From positions 1 through 20,000 of the forward strand of contig CAJNDS010000186.1 in NCBI GenBank assembly GCA_905221605.1: a stretch of 20,000 bases of DNA, in the 5' to 3' direction. The position numbers were made by a program, and so were the translations under genes. Below the pieces are notes generated by a model. That model was not told the DNA's origin and searched no databases. It was given only the letters and a program-made list of their open reading frames with translations. Shown here piece after piece: positions 1-9,960 of this stretch (its first letter is position 1; each line of letters opens with the position of its first letter). Source of the stretch: Symbiodinium natans (Eukaryota; Sar; Dinophyceae; Suessiales; Symbiodiniaceae).

Positions 1-496
1 AGCCCTGGTCCCTAAGATTTTGGGTTCAAGTTTTCCTCCAAAGAGCCAAATCGCAAGCCCTGGTCCCTAAGATGTTGGGTTCAAGTTTGCCTCCAAAGAG
101 CCAAATCGCAAGCCCTGGTCCCTTAAGATTTTGGGTTCAATTTTTTCTCCAAAGAGCCAAATCGCAAGCCCTGGTCCCTAAGATTTTGGGTTCGAGTTTT
201 CCTCCAAAGAGCCAAATCGCAAGCCCTGGTCCCTAAGATTTTGGGTTCAATTTTTTCTCCAAAGAGCCAAATCGCAAGCCCTGGTCCCTAAGATTTTGGG
301 TTCAAGTTTTTCTCCAAAGAGCCAAATCGCAAGCCCTGGTCCCTAAGATTTTGGGTTCAAGTTTTCCTCCAAAAAGCCAAATCGCAAGCCCTGGTCCCTA
401 AGATTTTGGGTTCAAGTTTTCCTCCAAAGAGCCAAATCGCAAGCCCTGGTTTCTAAGATTTTGGGTTCAATTTTTCCTCCAAAGAGCCAAATCGCA
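1..496 (+). repeat. 55-bp satellite, array A (9 units)
   Basis: Nine head-to-tail copies of a 55-bp unit (one is 56 bp) begin at 1, 56, 111, 167, 222, 277, 332, 387 and 442. Each opens with agccctggtccctaag and ends with ccaaatcgca. Copies differ by only a few substitutions, so the array is young or homogenised. It is cut by the left edge of the window. The same family returns at 3709 in the same orientation and at 1263 inverted. No coding function is apparent; open frames crossing it are repeat artefacts. Confidence 0.95.
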
Positions 497-1262
497 ACCC
501 TATCTCTGTCGCTATCTTTCTTTCTTTCGTTTTTCTTTAGCTTTCTCTCTTTCCTGTCCCTACCCATTCTCAGCCTCTCTATCTCACTCTATGCGCGATG
601 GTTTCAAGCCAAAAAAAGACATCCCAAAAGAAAGCACTTAGGGGTATCCCTTTTGCTCGTTTGAAGACACAGAAAGCGATTAAAGAGACACCGTTTTGGA
701 TTGGCAGCAAACGCAGCTGATGCTCATGGTATCTCACTCTATACATAGGGGCGATGGAATGGGTGTCCTTTTTTCAATCGTTTTCTGCATCTTCAAGGGA
801 GAAAAAGCGACACACCCCGAGAAGGAAAAGCACATATTTGCTAGAGAGGGGTGAAGAGCTCCTCTCTTTACTTATTCTTTACTTATTCTTTCCCTTTCCT
901 CTCTTTCTATCTGTTCTTGTTCTTTTTCGCTCCAACAAGCAAAATAAGGGAAAGGAGATTTCCTGAAGAGGTGGGAGGACACCTATCTGTGAAGAGCAAG
1001 AATGGTTCTTTCTCATTCAAAAGGGACAGGGGAGAGATGCACCTTCTTTGCGCCTTGTTTGGTCCGTCCCTCTCCTTGCTTCCGGTCTCTTCTATTCCTT
1101 AGAAAGAGAGGAAAGACGAAGACGAGTACCATCTTCTCTTTGCCATGGGCAAAACCCGAGGGGCGCCAGGCGGGCCAGGGGGGGCCAGGGGGACAGGGTA
1201 GAAAGGCCCGAAACCACCTAAACTATCTAAACTATCTAACCTTGAGTATTTATGTGGGAGCT
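497..1262. other. Spacer without a recognisable gene
   Basis: This pyrimidine/purine-skewed spacer lies between satellite arrays A and B. It contains a duplicated short motif (atctcactctat followed shortly by gcgatgg, near 570-600 and 730-757), a 13-bp direct repeat around 865-892 (ttacttattcttt) and a G-rich patch near 1160-1200. The open frames through it (for example 754-966 and 851-1102) are rich in S, F, L, K and R, as expected from such DNA. I see no domain, splice pattern or RNA gene. Confidence 0.6.
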
Positions 1263-1890
1263 CAGTGTTCCAAAAACTTACAGCAAGGGGGACACTGCTT
1301 GCGATTTGTCATTTTGGGAGCTCCGTTTTCAAAAACTTTCGGGGGACACTGCTTGCGATTTGACATTTTGGGAGCTCCGTTTTCCAAAAGCTTAAGGGGC
1401 ACACTGCTTGCGAATTGTCATTTTGGGCGCTCAGGTTTCCAAAAGCTTTAGGGGGGGCACTGCTTGCGATTCATCATTTTGGGAGCTCAGTTGTCCAAAC
1501 ACTTAAGGGGGACACTGCTTGCGATTTGTCATTTTGGAAGCTCTGTTTTCCAAAACTTCAGGGGGACACTGCTTGCGACTTGTCATTTTGGGAGCTCAGC
1601 TTACCAAAAAAAAATGAGGGGGGACACAGCTTGCGATTTGTGGGAGCTCCGTTTCCAAAAACTGAAGGGGGACACTGCTTGCGATTTGTCATTTTGGGAG
1701 CTCAGTTTTCCGAACACTTAAGGGGGACACTGCTTGCGATTTGTCATTTTGGAAGTTCTGTTTTCCAAAACTTAAGGGGGCACTGCTTGCGATTTGTCAT
1801 TTTGGGGGCTCCATTTTCCAAACACTTAAGGGGGACACTGCTTGCGATTTGTCATTTTGGGAGCTCAGTTTTCCAAAAACTTAAGGGCGA
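1263..1890 (-). repeat. 55-bp satellite, array B (11 units, inverted)
   Basis: About eleven units of 48-58 bp (mostly 54-55) have the core cactgcttgcgatttgtcat at 1293, 1347, 1402, 1458, 1513, 1567, 1625, 1673, 1728, 1781 and 1836. Read on the - strand, the unit contains caaatcgcaagc, then a C-run, taag, a T-run with tgg, and ctgagctccc. That is the same order of blocks as arrays A and C. I therefore treat it as a diverged, inverted member of the same family. The long + frame at 1415-2692 runs through this array and is not a credible gene. Confidence 0.85.
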
Positions 1891-1956
1891 CTTAAATTCC
1901 AGCCCTCCCTTGCCCAAGGCCGCCCCCAGGAAGAACAAGAAGAAGAGACAAGAGCG

Positions 1957-1959
<3 letters not shown>

Positions 1960-1992
<33 letters not shown>
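1960..1992. repeat. (GA)n microsatellite
   Basis: An almost uninterrupted GA run heads a block that is repeated in looser form after the GA tract at 9674. Polypurine tracts of this kind can form triplex DNA. Confidence 0.95.
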
Positions 1993-1994
<2 letters not shown>

Positions 1995-2274
1995 CCAAGA
2001 AGCGGGAGGAACTTGTAGTGAGATGGATTTGTGTCCTTACACAAACATTCAAAGAAGAGGAAGAAGAGAGGCGAGGGTGGATGAAGGTAGTGAGGTTGAA
2101 TAGTGGCGCCTCTCAGAATTTGTTGTTTATTCTTTCCTTCTTTCTTTCTTCTTCCCAAAGGCAAGAAAGGGATGAGAGGAGAGTTACGACAATTGAGTTG
2201 TTCTTTGTCCTTCTCCTGTTCTCCGACCCCTTTCTCTCCTCGATAAGAAAAACGAAAAAAACACTTTTGTTCAT
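1993..2274. repeat. GA-led flank block, left copy
   Basis: This block follows the GA tract and carries ggtggatgaaggtagtgag, a pyrimidine-rich middle, an aagaaaggga motif and finally ctcctgttctccgacccctt. The same order follows the second GA tract at 9747-9940. It also resembles the right part of block D (2930-3130), so it is probably a diverged D copy. No supported gene is present. Confidence 0.6.
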
Positions 2275-2514
2275 TCCTTGGTGTATTCCTCTTGTTGTCT
2301 GTTCCTTCTCGCTGAATGAGTCTGTTGAAAGAACACGCACAAATGAACAGGGGAGCCGTTTTGTCCTATCTGAACAGAACTGTTGGAACTCAGGGGGGGT
2401 GGATTGCAGACAAACTGGAGGGAACAGGGGAACTCAGCCCTGGGAGGGGCCACTTTTTGCAACACAACTGCCTGCTTCTCTCCTTTCTCGTCCATGTGAC
2501 AAAATGGAGGGAAC
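2275..2514. repeat. Block U, copy 1 (diverged, truncated)
   Basis: This is the first and most diverged copy of the U block. It retains gttgtctgttcc...ctgaatga, a segment like aacaggggagccgt, the gttggaac motif and an ending like ctcctttctcgtccatgtg. It lacks the distal half seen in the later copies and passes directly into block D. Confidence 0.65.
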
Positions 2515-3154
2515 AAGGGAACTCAGGCCTGCACTAGGGGGAGCCGAGACCCCCTTTGCAACGAGCAGCTGCCTGCTTTCCTTGTTTGTTTTTTCTTTGT
2601 GCTTTCCTTCTTTCTTTTTTTGTCTTTCTTCTTTCTTTCGTTCTTTCTTTCGTTCTTTCTTTCGTTCTTTCTTTCGTCCTTTCTTTCGTTGAGGTGTTTG
2701 TGGGGGGGAGACCCTCACGCGCACGCGTGCAGCCCCAAATCCGACTCCGCGAGACTGTTTGCAATTCTCTCCTCCATAAGAAAAGCAAAGAGCAGAGAAA
2801 AAGCGAGAAGAGATGAGAGCGAGGACGAAGGTAACGAGATGATCTTGGGTTCTTGGACATTCATCTTGCTTTCCGGCAAGAACAGAGCCCGAGAAGAGAG
2901 ATAAGAGAGCAAGATAAGAGAGCAGAGGAGAGGATGGATGAAGGCAGTGAGAATGAATCAGGGCGTCTCCCCATTAGTTTTTGGTTTATTTTCTTCCTCA
3001 TTTCTTCTCCAACAGGCAAGAAAGGGAAGAGAGGAGAGATGAGGAGAGTGTGTAAATAGAAGAGTGACATATTTGCACGTTTACCTCTTCCTTGTTCTTC
3101 TCCTGTTATCCGACTCCTTTTTCTCCTGAAAGAACCGCAGGTTAGTCAAAGGTT
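2515..3154. repeat. Block D, copy 1
   Basis: The longest D copy opens with gggaactcaggcctgcacta. It then has a TTTC-rich stretch, a segment containing the palindrome gcacgcgtgc, and a purine-rich core (about 2761-2967) that is nearly identical at 6360-6566 and, shortened, at 7992-8170. It closes with ctcctgttatccgactcc. Open frames on both strands are conserved only because the DNA is; they are low-complexity and differ in frame between copies. Confidence 0.85.
2629..2688. repeat. 12-bp tandem repeat TTCTTTCTTTCG x5
   Basis: There are five consecutive 12-bp units, the last with one substitution, inside block D copy 1. The other D copies keep only one or two units (near 6280 and 7920), so the array expanded after the block was duplicated. 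Confidence 0.95.
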
Positions 3155-3708
3155 TGTTGTTTTCCTCTTATCGTCTGTTCCTTTCTCGCTGAATGGGAAG
3201 ATCAAAAGCTCATGCTGGACAGGGGCACAGGGGAACCGTCTTCGTCCTTGTATATACCCCCTTCTTACTCCTTAAACGAAGGAACGGAAAAGTTGGAACG
3301 CAGGGGAGAGATTAAAGAAGGCAAAAGGACGGGAACAGGGGAAGTCATCCCTGCCCTAGGGGAGAGTAGGGCTACCGTCTGCAACAAACAAGTACTTGCT
3401 TCTCTCTCTTCCCGTCCATGCGCGTCGCTCATCTAATGTTATGCATTCTCTCCTCCATAAGAAAAACAGGACGAGACAACAGCTAGAAGGGAGAGAGCAG
3501 AGAGAAGAGGGAGGATGAATGTGGTGAGATTGGTTTGTGTTCTTAAATCTTCATTCTGTAACAAGAGAACCGCATGGAGGATGAATGCAGTGAGACTGAG
3601 AAAGTGCGCTTATCTTTATCATTTGTTATTCCTTCCTTGTGTGTTTCTTGTACATTCTGCTCGTGGCTTCCTCTTTCTTTTTCTTGCTGTTATCTAGCTT
3701 GCTTCGCA
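3155..3708. repeat. Block U, copy 2
   Basis: A full-length U copy. Landmarks in order are tgtctgttcctttctcgctg, accgtcttcgtccttgtata, gttggaacgcaggggaga, acaaacaagtacttgcttct, cttcgctcatct-like sequence, gttatgcattctctcctcc, agctagaagggagagagcag, gaggatgaatg, and ttgttatctagcttgctt at the end. The end abuts satellite array C. No gene is supported. Confidence 0.85.
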
Positions 3709-4200
3709 AGCCCTGGACCCTAAAGTGTTGGGTTTTTCCTCCAAAGGGTCTGAGACAGTGGGTTCACAGGGTCAAATCGCAAGCCCTAGCCCTAAGATTT
3801 TTCGATTGACCAAAGAGATAAATCGCAAGCCCTGGTCCCTAAGATTTTGGGTTCAATATTTGCTCCAAAGAGTCAAATCGCAAGCCCTGGTCCCTAAGAT
3901 GTTGGGTTCAAATTTCCAAAGAGTCAAATCATAAGCCCTGGTCTCTAAGATTTTGGGGTCAATATTTGCTCCAAAAAGTCAAATCGCAAGCCCTGGTCCC
4001 CAAGAGTTTTGGTCTCAGCTCTTCTCAAAGAGACGCAAGCCCTGGTCCCTAAGATGTTTGGTCTCAGTTCTCCTCCAAAGAGACAAATCGCAAGCCCTGG
4101 CCCCTAAGATTTCTGGTCTCAGTTCTAGAAACAAACTGCAGGCCCTGGTCCCTAGGACTTTGTGTCGAAGTTCCCCTCCAAAGAGACAAAGCACAAAGCT
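3709..4200 (+). repeat. 55-bp satellite, array C (about 9 diverged units)
   Basis: Units begin at about 3709, 3782, 3828, 3883, 3934, 3989, 4038, 4093 and 4140, in the same orientation as array A but more diverged. From about 4010 rightwards the units change from gggttcaa to ggtctcag. That is the variant matching inverted array B (ctgag on its - strand), so array C links the two satellite types. It fades out near 4200. Confidence 0.9.
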
Positions 4201-4529
4201 TTGCTGCCTGAAGCAGCATTTGTTGCAAAGAGGGGCAGGGATCCTTGTGGGAAAGAGCTACGGTAGGTTTTAAGGCTTGTTGAGGATGTGCACAGTCGCT
4301 ACAGTTTCTCTTGGCTCAGTCTCGCAGAGCCCAAACGTAACGGCCGAAAGTTTCAGCACAAGGCGTGAGTCGCAGTCTTGATGGTCTTCGGATGTTGCAT
4401 GTAACACAACGGCCCCTTTTTTAAGACGTCGCCTCACAATACAACACCCCAGCCATACCCTCGCTTTGCACTGCCTGTATTGTAGCTGTTCTCACTACTG
4501 TGACTTCTCTTTCTGGGCGTTAAGAAACA
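4201..4529 (+). promoter_or_regulatory. Non-repetitive upstream region of the 4530 gene
   Basis: This is unique sequence between the satellite and the ATG at 4530, with balanced base composition unlike its flanks. A T-run (ccccttttttaag) lies near 4415. Dinoflagellate genes are reported to use TTTT-type boxes, but nothing here proves promoter function. The ATG has a purine (A) at -3. Confidence 0.3.
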
Positions 4530-5544
4530 ATGCCGTATGCGCAATGGACAACATGCAAGAGCTGTGGACTCCAGGGTGTACGTCGCGCTGGCGTTTACAA
4601 TCTGTCACGACGAGGTCTGTGCAAGAAGTGTTCCCGTGGGAAAGTTATAAACGGCGCAAGACAGGGTGGCTGTTCTGGCGTGGGTGGAATGAAGAAACGT
4701 TCGGGCTCTTGCAATGGTCGTTTCCTGCCACAAATAAGCCGTCACAGGACTTGGCGTGGCATTGGGCTGTGCATCGAAGACTTCGAATATCTTTGCGCAA
4801 GCTACACTCTGGCAGAGAGCAGGGCCATCCAAGACCTTGGTTGGGAAAGGCATGCCTGCCACAAAGGTTCTACAGCATTCCGAAGCTGAATGAGATCCTT
4901 GAAGCCATGTCCACCACCCGCTTCTGTCACATCGACAGATTCAGAGACGCTGTTTCACTGGAGCTACAAGATGTGGTCAAACAAGCTCGTTCTGATTATT
5001 GGTCTGTCGCGATTTGTTTTGCCGTCAGATACATGCAAAGTCCCAGGGGGGTTGCAATGAAGTTGCTGAAAGCCAAAGACAAGAAGGAGTTCACGAACAT
5101 CATCTTGAGCTCGCGGAGATCTAAAGCGTACAGACAAACAGGGATCACCACTGTTAATCTGCCTGGGGTGCTTCGCGCTGCCGAGTCCTTTTGTCGACGT
5201 GGTCAGTTTCAATCTTTTGATGCGTTGGAAGATGCCACTGCGAACTGCATGACGAAATTCTGCGAGGGTACCAAAGATGAACACTTCTCTGCCAGGCAGG
5301 CGGCTTTGGACCTTTGCAACAAGCGTGGCGTTTGTGGTGGCTTGACCAAACAGCGGAGACCATCGCACTTGCGACTCGGGCCGGGTGGCAAGATGCGGAC
5401 GGCTATACGAAGATGAAAATACCCCTGCAAGCACCTTTGCTTCGACAAACTGCGTACTGTGAGTACGGGAAGTTGGTTAAGCGAGTAAACTTCCCGAAGC
5501 TGAAGAAGTTTCATGCGTATGTGCCAGCTTCAGAAAGGCCTTAA
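4530..5544 (+). pseudogene. Zinc-ribbon-like protein gene with two frame shifts
   Basis: I do not recognise the family. Protein-like sequence runs through three frames: frame 1 from ATG 4530 to about 4870, a second frame from about 4870 to 5335, and a third from about 5338 to the TAA at 5542-5544. Together they give about 335 residues. The N-terminus has C9-x2-C12 and C31-x2-C34, which fits a structural zinc-binding ribbon. The middle segment (starting near PKLNEILEAM) is helical-looking and basic with scattered Cys (FCHIDRF, FCRRGQF). The last segment ends in KLKKFHAYVPASERP. Both shifts have the same sign: each equals one lost base, or a -1 slip. I see no good slippery heptamer and no normal-length intron. 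The options are a recent pseudogene, two sequence errors, or unusual decoding. It sits alone, flanked by satellite array C and block U. The antisense frame 4964-5434 is taken as a shadow. Confidence 0.6.
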
Positions 5545-5631
5545 AGCCTTGAGGTTCGATGTTGGAGTTTGTGTGCAAAGTATACAGTAGCCCTTTGAGA
5601 GCAAGGGACCAGGGTGCGGTCAAGCACCAGA
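5545..5631. other. Short unique spacer downstream of the 4530 gene
   Basis: About 85 bp of non-repetitive sequence follows before block U resumes. I see no polyadenylation signal that I would trust. Confidence 0.5.
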
Positions 5632-6194
5632 CACTCTTGTTAGTTCCTTGTGTTTCCCCCTGTTGTCTGTTCCGTTCTAGCTGAATGGGTAGACCAAAAG
5701 AACATGCGCAAGTGGACAGGGGAACCGTCTTCGTCCTTGTATTTACCTTCTTTTTTCTCCTTGAAAGAAGGAACAGAAAAGTTGGAACGGAGGGAGGGAT
5801 TAAAGAATGCAAAGGAAGGGAACAGAGGAACTCAGAACAAACAAGTACTTGCTTCTCTCTCTCTTCTCGTCCATGTGCTTCGCTCATCTAGTGCTATGCA
5901 TTCTCTCTTCGGCAAGAAAAACAAGAAGAGACAAAAGCTAGAAGGGAGAGAGCAGAGGGAAGCGGGAGGATGAATGTAGTGAAATTGGTTTGTGTTCTTA
6001 AATCTTCATTCTGCAAGAAGAGAACCACAGAAGAGAAAGAAGAGAGGATTAGAGGATGAATGCAGTGAGACTGGGTGTGGGCACTTATCTTTGTCATCTG
6101 TTATTCCCTCCTCGTGTTTTCTTGTGCGTTCTGCTCAGAAAAGTTGGGGAGGGATGTTGGCAAAATTGAGGAATAAGGGAACTCAACCGCGCTC
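5632..6194. repeat. Block U, copy 3
   Basis: A full U copy with the same landmarks as at 3155. It is joined to a short extra segment (from about 6139) that repeats the gttgg...gagggatg motif and leads into block D copy 2. The conserved small frames (for example - strand 5477-5887) recur in the other copies with frame breaks, so they are not treated as genes. Confidence 0.85.
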
Positions 6195-6752
6195 TAGTGG
6201 AAAACGAGCCCAGGGAACTCAGGCCTGCACTAGGTCACTAGGGCTCGAGACCCCCTTCGCAACGAACGGCTGCCCGCTTTCTTTCTTTCTTTCGAGGGGT
6301 TTGTGGGAGACCCCCGCGCGCACGCGTGCAGCCCCAAATCTGACTTCGCGAGACTGTTTGCAATTCTCTCCTCCATAAGAAAAGCAAAGAGCAGAGAAAA
6401 AGCGAGAAGAGATGAGAGCGAGGACGAAGGTAACGAGATGATCTTGGGTTCTTGGACATTCATCTTGCTTTCCGGCAAGAACAGAGCCCGAGAAGAGATA
6501 AGAGAGCAAGATAAGAGAGCAGAGGAGAGGATGGATGAAGGCAGTGAGAATGAATCAGGGTGCCTCCCCCTTGCTTTTTTTTGGTTTATTTTCTTCCTCA
6601 TTTCTTCTCCAACAGGCAAGAAAGGGAAGAGCGGAGAGATGAGGAGAGTGTGTAAATAGAAGAGTGACATATTTTCATGTTTACCTCTTCCTTGTTCTTC
6701 TCCTGTTATCCGACTCCTTCTTCTCCTGAAAGAACCGCACGTTAGTCAAAGG
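6195..6752. repeat. Block D, copy 2
   Basis: Nearly identical to block D copy 1 over the purine-rich core (6360-6566) and the closing part to ccttcttctcctgaaagaac. The TTTC tract is shorter and the variable spacer after gaatcaggg differs. Confidence 0.85.
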
Positions 6753-7268
6753 TTTGTTGTTTTCCTCTTGTTGTCTGTTCCTTTCTCGCTGAATGGGAAG
6801 ATCAAAAGAACCAGGGGAACCGTCTTCGTCCTTGTATATACCTTCTTTTTTTTCCTTAAACGAAGAACGGAAAAGTTGGAATGCAAGGGAGAGATTAAAG
6901 AAGGCAAAAGGAAGGGAACACGGGAACTCATCCCTGCCCTAGGGGGAGAGTGGGCCTTACGCAACAAACAAGTACTTGCTTCTCTTTCTTCCCGTCCAGG
7001 TGCTTCGCTCATCTAGTGTTATGCATTCTCTCCTCCATAAGCAAAACAAGAAGAGACAAAAGCTAGAAGGGAGAGAGCAGAGAGAAGAGGGAGGATGAAT
7101 GGTGAGATTGTTGCTAAATCTTCATTCTGTAACAAGAGAACCACATGGAGGATGATTGCAGTGAGACTGAGTAAGGGCGCTTATCTTTATCATTTGTTAT
7201 TTCTTCCTTGTGTGTTTCTTGTACATTCTGCTCGCGGCTTCCTTTTTTGTGTTGTTATCTAGCTTGCT
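6753..7268. repeat. Block U, copy 4
   Basis: A U copy most like copy 2 (3155-3708). It has a small deletion after gaggatgaatg near 7100 and the same terminal ttgttatctagcttgctta. Confidence 0.85.
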
Positions 7269-7854
7269 TAAGCACTCTTGTTAGTTCCTTGTGTTTCCCC
7301 TGTTGTTTGTTCCTTTCTAGCTGAACGGGTAGACCAAAAGAACATGCGCAAGTGGACAGGGGAACCGTCTTCGCCCTTGTATTTACCCTTTTCTTTCTCC
7401 TTGAAAGAAGGAACAGAAAAGTTGGAACGCAGGGGAAGGATTAAAGAACGCAAAGGAAGGGAACAGAGGAACTCAGAACAAACAAGTACTTGCTTCTTTC
7501 TCTTCCCGTCCATGTGCTTCGCTCATGTAGTGTTATGCATTCTCTCTTCCACAAGACAAACAAGAAAAGACAAAAGCTAGAAGGGAGAGAGCAGAGGGAA
7601 GAGGGAGGATGAATGTAGTGAGATTGGTTTGTGTTCTTAAATCTTCATTCTGCAAGAAGAGAACCACAGAAGAGAAAGAAGAAAGGATTAGAGGATGAAT
7701 GCAGTGAGACTGGGTGTGGGCACTTATCTTTGTCATTTGTTATTCCTTCCTCGTGTTTTCTTGTGCGTTCTGCTTAGAAAATTTGGAACGCAGGGGAGGG
7801 ATGAAGGCAAAACTGAGGAATAAGGGAACTCAACTGTGCTCTAGGGGAAGACGA
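7269..7854. repeat. Block U, copy 5
   Basis: A U copy most like copy 3 (5632). It shares the extra gttgg-like tail that connects to a following block D. Copies 3 and 5 therefore belong to one U-D higher-order unit. Confidence 0.85.
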
Positions 7855-8234
7855 GCCCAGGGAACTCAGGCCTGCACTAGGTCTCTAGGGGGAGCCTTGC
7901 AACGAACAGCTGCCCGCTTTCTTTCGTTCTTTCGAGGGGTTTGTGGGGGGAGATCCCCGCGCGCAGCCCCAAATCCGACTTCGCGAGACTGTTTACTATT
8001 CTCTCCTCCATAAGAAAACACAGAGCAGAGAAAAAGCGAGAAGAGAGGAGAGCGAGGACGAAGGTAACGAGATGATCTTGGGTTCTTGGACATTCATCTT
8101 TCTTTCCGGCAAGAACAGAGCCAGAGAAGAGAGATAAGAGAGCAAGATAAGAGAGCAGAGGAGAGGATGGATGTCTTCCTTGTTCTTCACCTGTTATCCG
8201 ACTCCCTTCTCCTGAAAAAATGTTTGTCGCATGT
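7855..8234. repeat. Block D, copy 3 (internally deleted)
   Basis: The block matches copies 1 and 2 as far as gagaggatggatg near 8172. It then jumps directly to tcttccttgttcttc, losing roughly 150 bp (gaatgaatcaggg to the cacgtttacc region) that the others keep. It also lacks the acgcgtgc palindrome segment. Confidence 0.85.
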
Positions 8235-8735
8235 ATGTTGTTTTCCTCTTGTTGTCTGTTCTTATCTCGTTGAATGGGTAATTAAGTTCAAAAGAAAAAG
8301 CGCAAGAGGACAGGGAACCGTCTTCGTCCTTTGGTTTACTTCCTATTTTCTCCCTAGAAGAATGAACAGAAAAGTTGGAACGCAGGGGAGGGATCAAAGA
8401 ACGCAAAAGGAAGGGAACACGGGAACTCATCCCTGCTCTAGGGGAAAATTAGGTCCCTTATGCAACAAACAAGTACTTGCCCTCTCTATCTCTTCCCACC
8501 CATGTGCTTCGCTCATCTAGCGTTATGCATTCTCTCCTCCACAAGCAAAACAAGAAGAGACAAAAGCTAGAAGGGAGAGAGCAGAGAGAAGAGGGAGGAT
8601 CAATGTACTGAGATTGGCTTGTGTTCTTAAATCTCCATTCTGCAAGAAGAGCACCACTTATTCCTTCCTCGTGTTTTTCTTGTACATTCTGCTCGTGGCT
8701 TCCTCTTTCTTTTCCTTGTTGTTATCTAGCTTGCT
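8235..8735. repeat. Block U, copy 6
   Basis: A U copy with the usual landmarks and a deletion near 8655, where the distal gaggatgaatgcagtgagac segment is missing. It ends in ttgttatctagcttgctta. Confidence 0.85.
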
Positions 8736-9270
8736 TAAACTCTCTTGTTCCTTGTGCTTTCCCCTGTTGTCTGTTCCTTTCTCGCTGAATGGGAAGATCA
8801 GAAAACATGCTGGACAGGGGAACCGTCTTCGTCCTTGTATATACAACTTTCTGTCTCCGTAAACGAAGGAACGGAAAACTTGGAACGCAGGGGAGAGATT
8901 AAAGAAGGCAAGAGGAAGGGAACAGGGGAACTCATCTCTGCCCTAGGGGGAGAGTGGGCCTCCTTATGCAACAAAAAACTACTTGCTTCTCTCTCCGCTT
9001 CCCGTCCATGTGCTTCGCTCATCTAGTGTTATGCATTCTCTCTCGCACAAGAAAATCAAGAAGAGACACAAGCTAGAAGGGAGAGAGCAGAGAGAAGAAG
9101 GAGGACAAGAAGAGAACCACAGAAGGGAAAGAAGAGAGGATTAGAGGATGAATGCAGTGAGACTGAGTGTGGGCACTTATCTTTGCGATGGGATTTCATT
9201 CCTCGTGTTTTTCCTTGTACATTCTGCCCGTGGTTTCCTCGTCCTTGTTCTTGTTGTTCTCTTTATCTAG
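8736..9270. repeat. Block U, copy 7
   Basis: A U copy directly abutting copy 6. It has a deletion near 9105 that removes the ttggtttgtgttcttaaatc segment, and it ends in tttatctagcttgcttaa. Confidence 0.85.
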
Positions 9271-9670
9271 CTTGCTTAAACACTCTTGCTAACTCCTGTA
9301 GATAAAATGAACATGCACAATTGGACAGGGGAACCGTCTTCGTCCTTCTTCTTTACCCCTTCTTTCTCCGTAAAAGACGGAACAGAACAGTTGGAGCGCA
9401 GAGGAGGGACTAAAGAAGGCAAAGGAAGGGAACAGGGGGGAACTCGTCCCTGCTCTAGGGGAGAGTGGGCCTCCCCTATGCAACAAACAACTACTTGCTT
9501 CTCGCTCTTCCCGTCCATGCGCTTCGCTCATCTAGTGTTATGCATTCTCTCCTCCATAAGCAAAACAAGAAGAGACAAAAGCTACAAGTGAGAGAGCAGC
9601 CAGAAGAGGGAGGACGAATGGGTTGAGATTGACATGTGTGCTTTATATGTAGCCATTATTCTCCTCGGTA
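9271..9670. repeat. Block U, copy 8 (shortened at both ends)
   Basis: The last U copy lacks the tgtctgttcctttc start and stops after the ggttgagattg region, where GA repeats take over. Confidence 0.8.

Positions 9671-9673
<3 letters not shown>

Positions 9674-9746
<73 letters not shown>
9674..9746. repeat. Imperfect (GA)n microsatellite
   Basis: About 70 bp of GA dinucleotides with a few GC/GT interruptions. It precedes a flank block matching the one after the GA tract at 1960, so it brackets the U/D repeat region. Confidence 0.95.
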
Positions 9747-9960
9747 AAAAAAAGAGGAGACGGTGGATGAAGGTAGTGAGACGGACTTTTTCTTTGATGA
9801 TTCCTTCCACTTTCCTTTTCTTCTAAGAAAGGGAAGAGAGGAGAGGGTGTAAAGTGAATAGTGACTGAATGTAACACAGTTCCATGGTTCCTTGATCTTC
9901 TCCTGTTATCCGACCCCTTTTCTCCTCGACAACAGGAAGGGGTGATAAACCCTGGACTGT
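9747..9960. repeat. GA-led flank block, right copy
   Basis: It carries ggtggatgaaggtagtgaga, a pyrimidine tract, agaaagggaagagaggagag and ctcctgttatccgacccctt, in the same order as 1993-2274. Purine/pyrimidine asymmetry ends at about 9930-9960, and the sequence to the right is of a different type. Confidence 0.65.

Noticed and set aside
1415-2692. A 425-codon + strand open frame, the longest in the window
   Set aside because: It runs through satellite array B, a GA microsatellite and block U/D DNA. Its repeats (for example CDLSFW/ICHFGSS) mirror the 55-bp satellite, and the tail is FFRSFFRSFFR from a 12-bp repeat. There is no domain-like sequence.
1-4200. CRISPR array, considered because of regular 55-bp spacing
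   Set aside because: The whole unit is repeated without distinct repeat and spacer parts, and the context is eukaryotic, so it is a satellite.
4964-5434. 156-codon minus-strand frame opposite the 4530 gene
   Set aside because: The plus-strand frames have the better composition, an ATG in good context and a zinc-ribbon motif. The minus frame is taken as an antisense shadow.
5477-9531. Recurring minus-strand small frames starting MSEAHGREE... in several U copies, and matching + frames
   Set aside because: They recur because block U is duplicated. Frames are broken or shifted between copies, and composition follows the purine/pyrimidine skew.
9645-9672. Possible dinoflagellate spliced-leader similarity (gtagccatt followed by ctcggtaag)
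   Set aside because: Only about nine bases match, and the segment aligns with ordinary block U sequence (cattctgcaagaagag) in the other copies, so it is chance.
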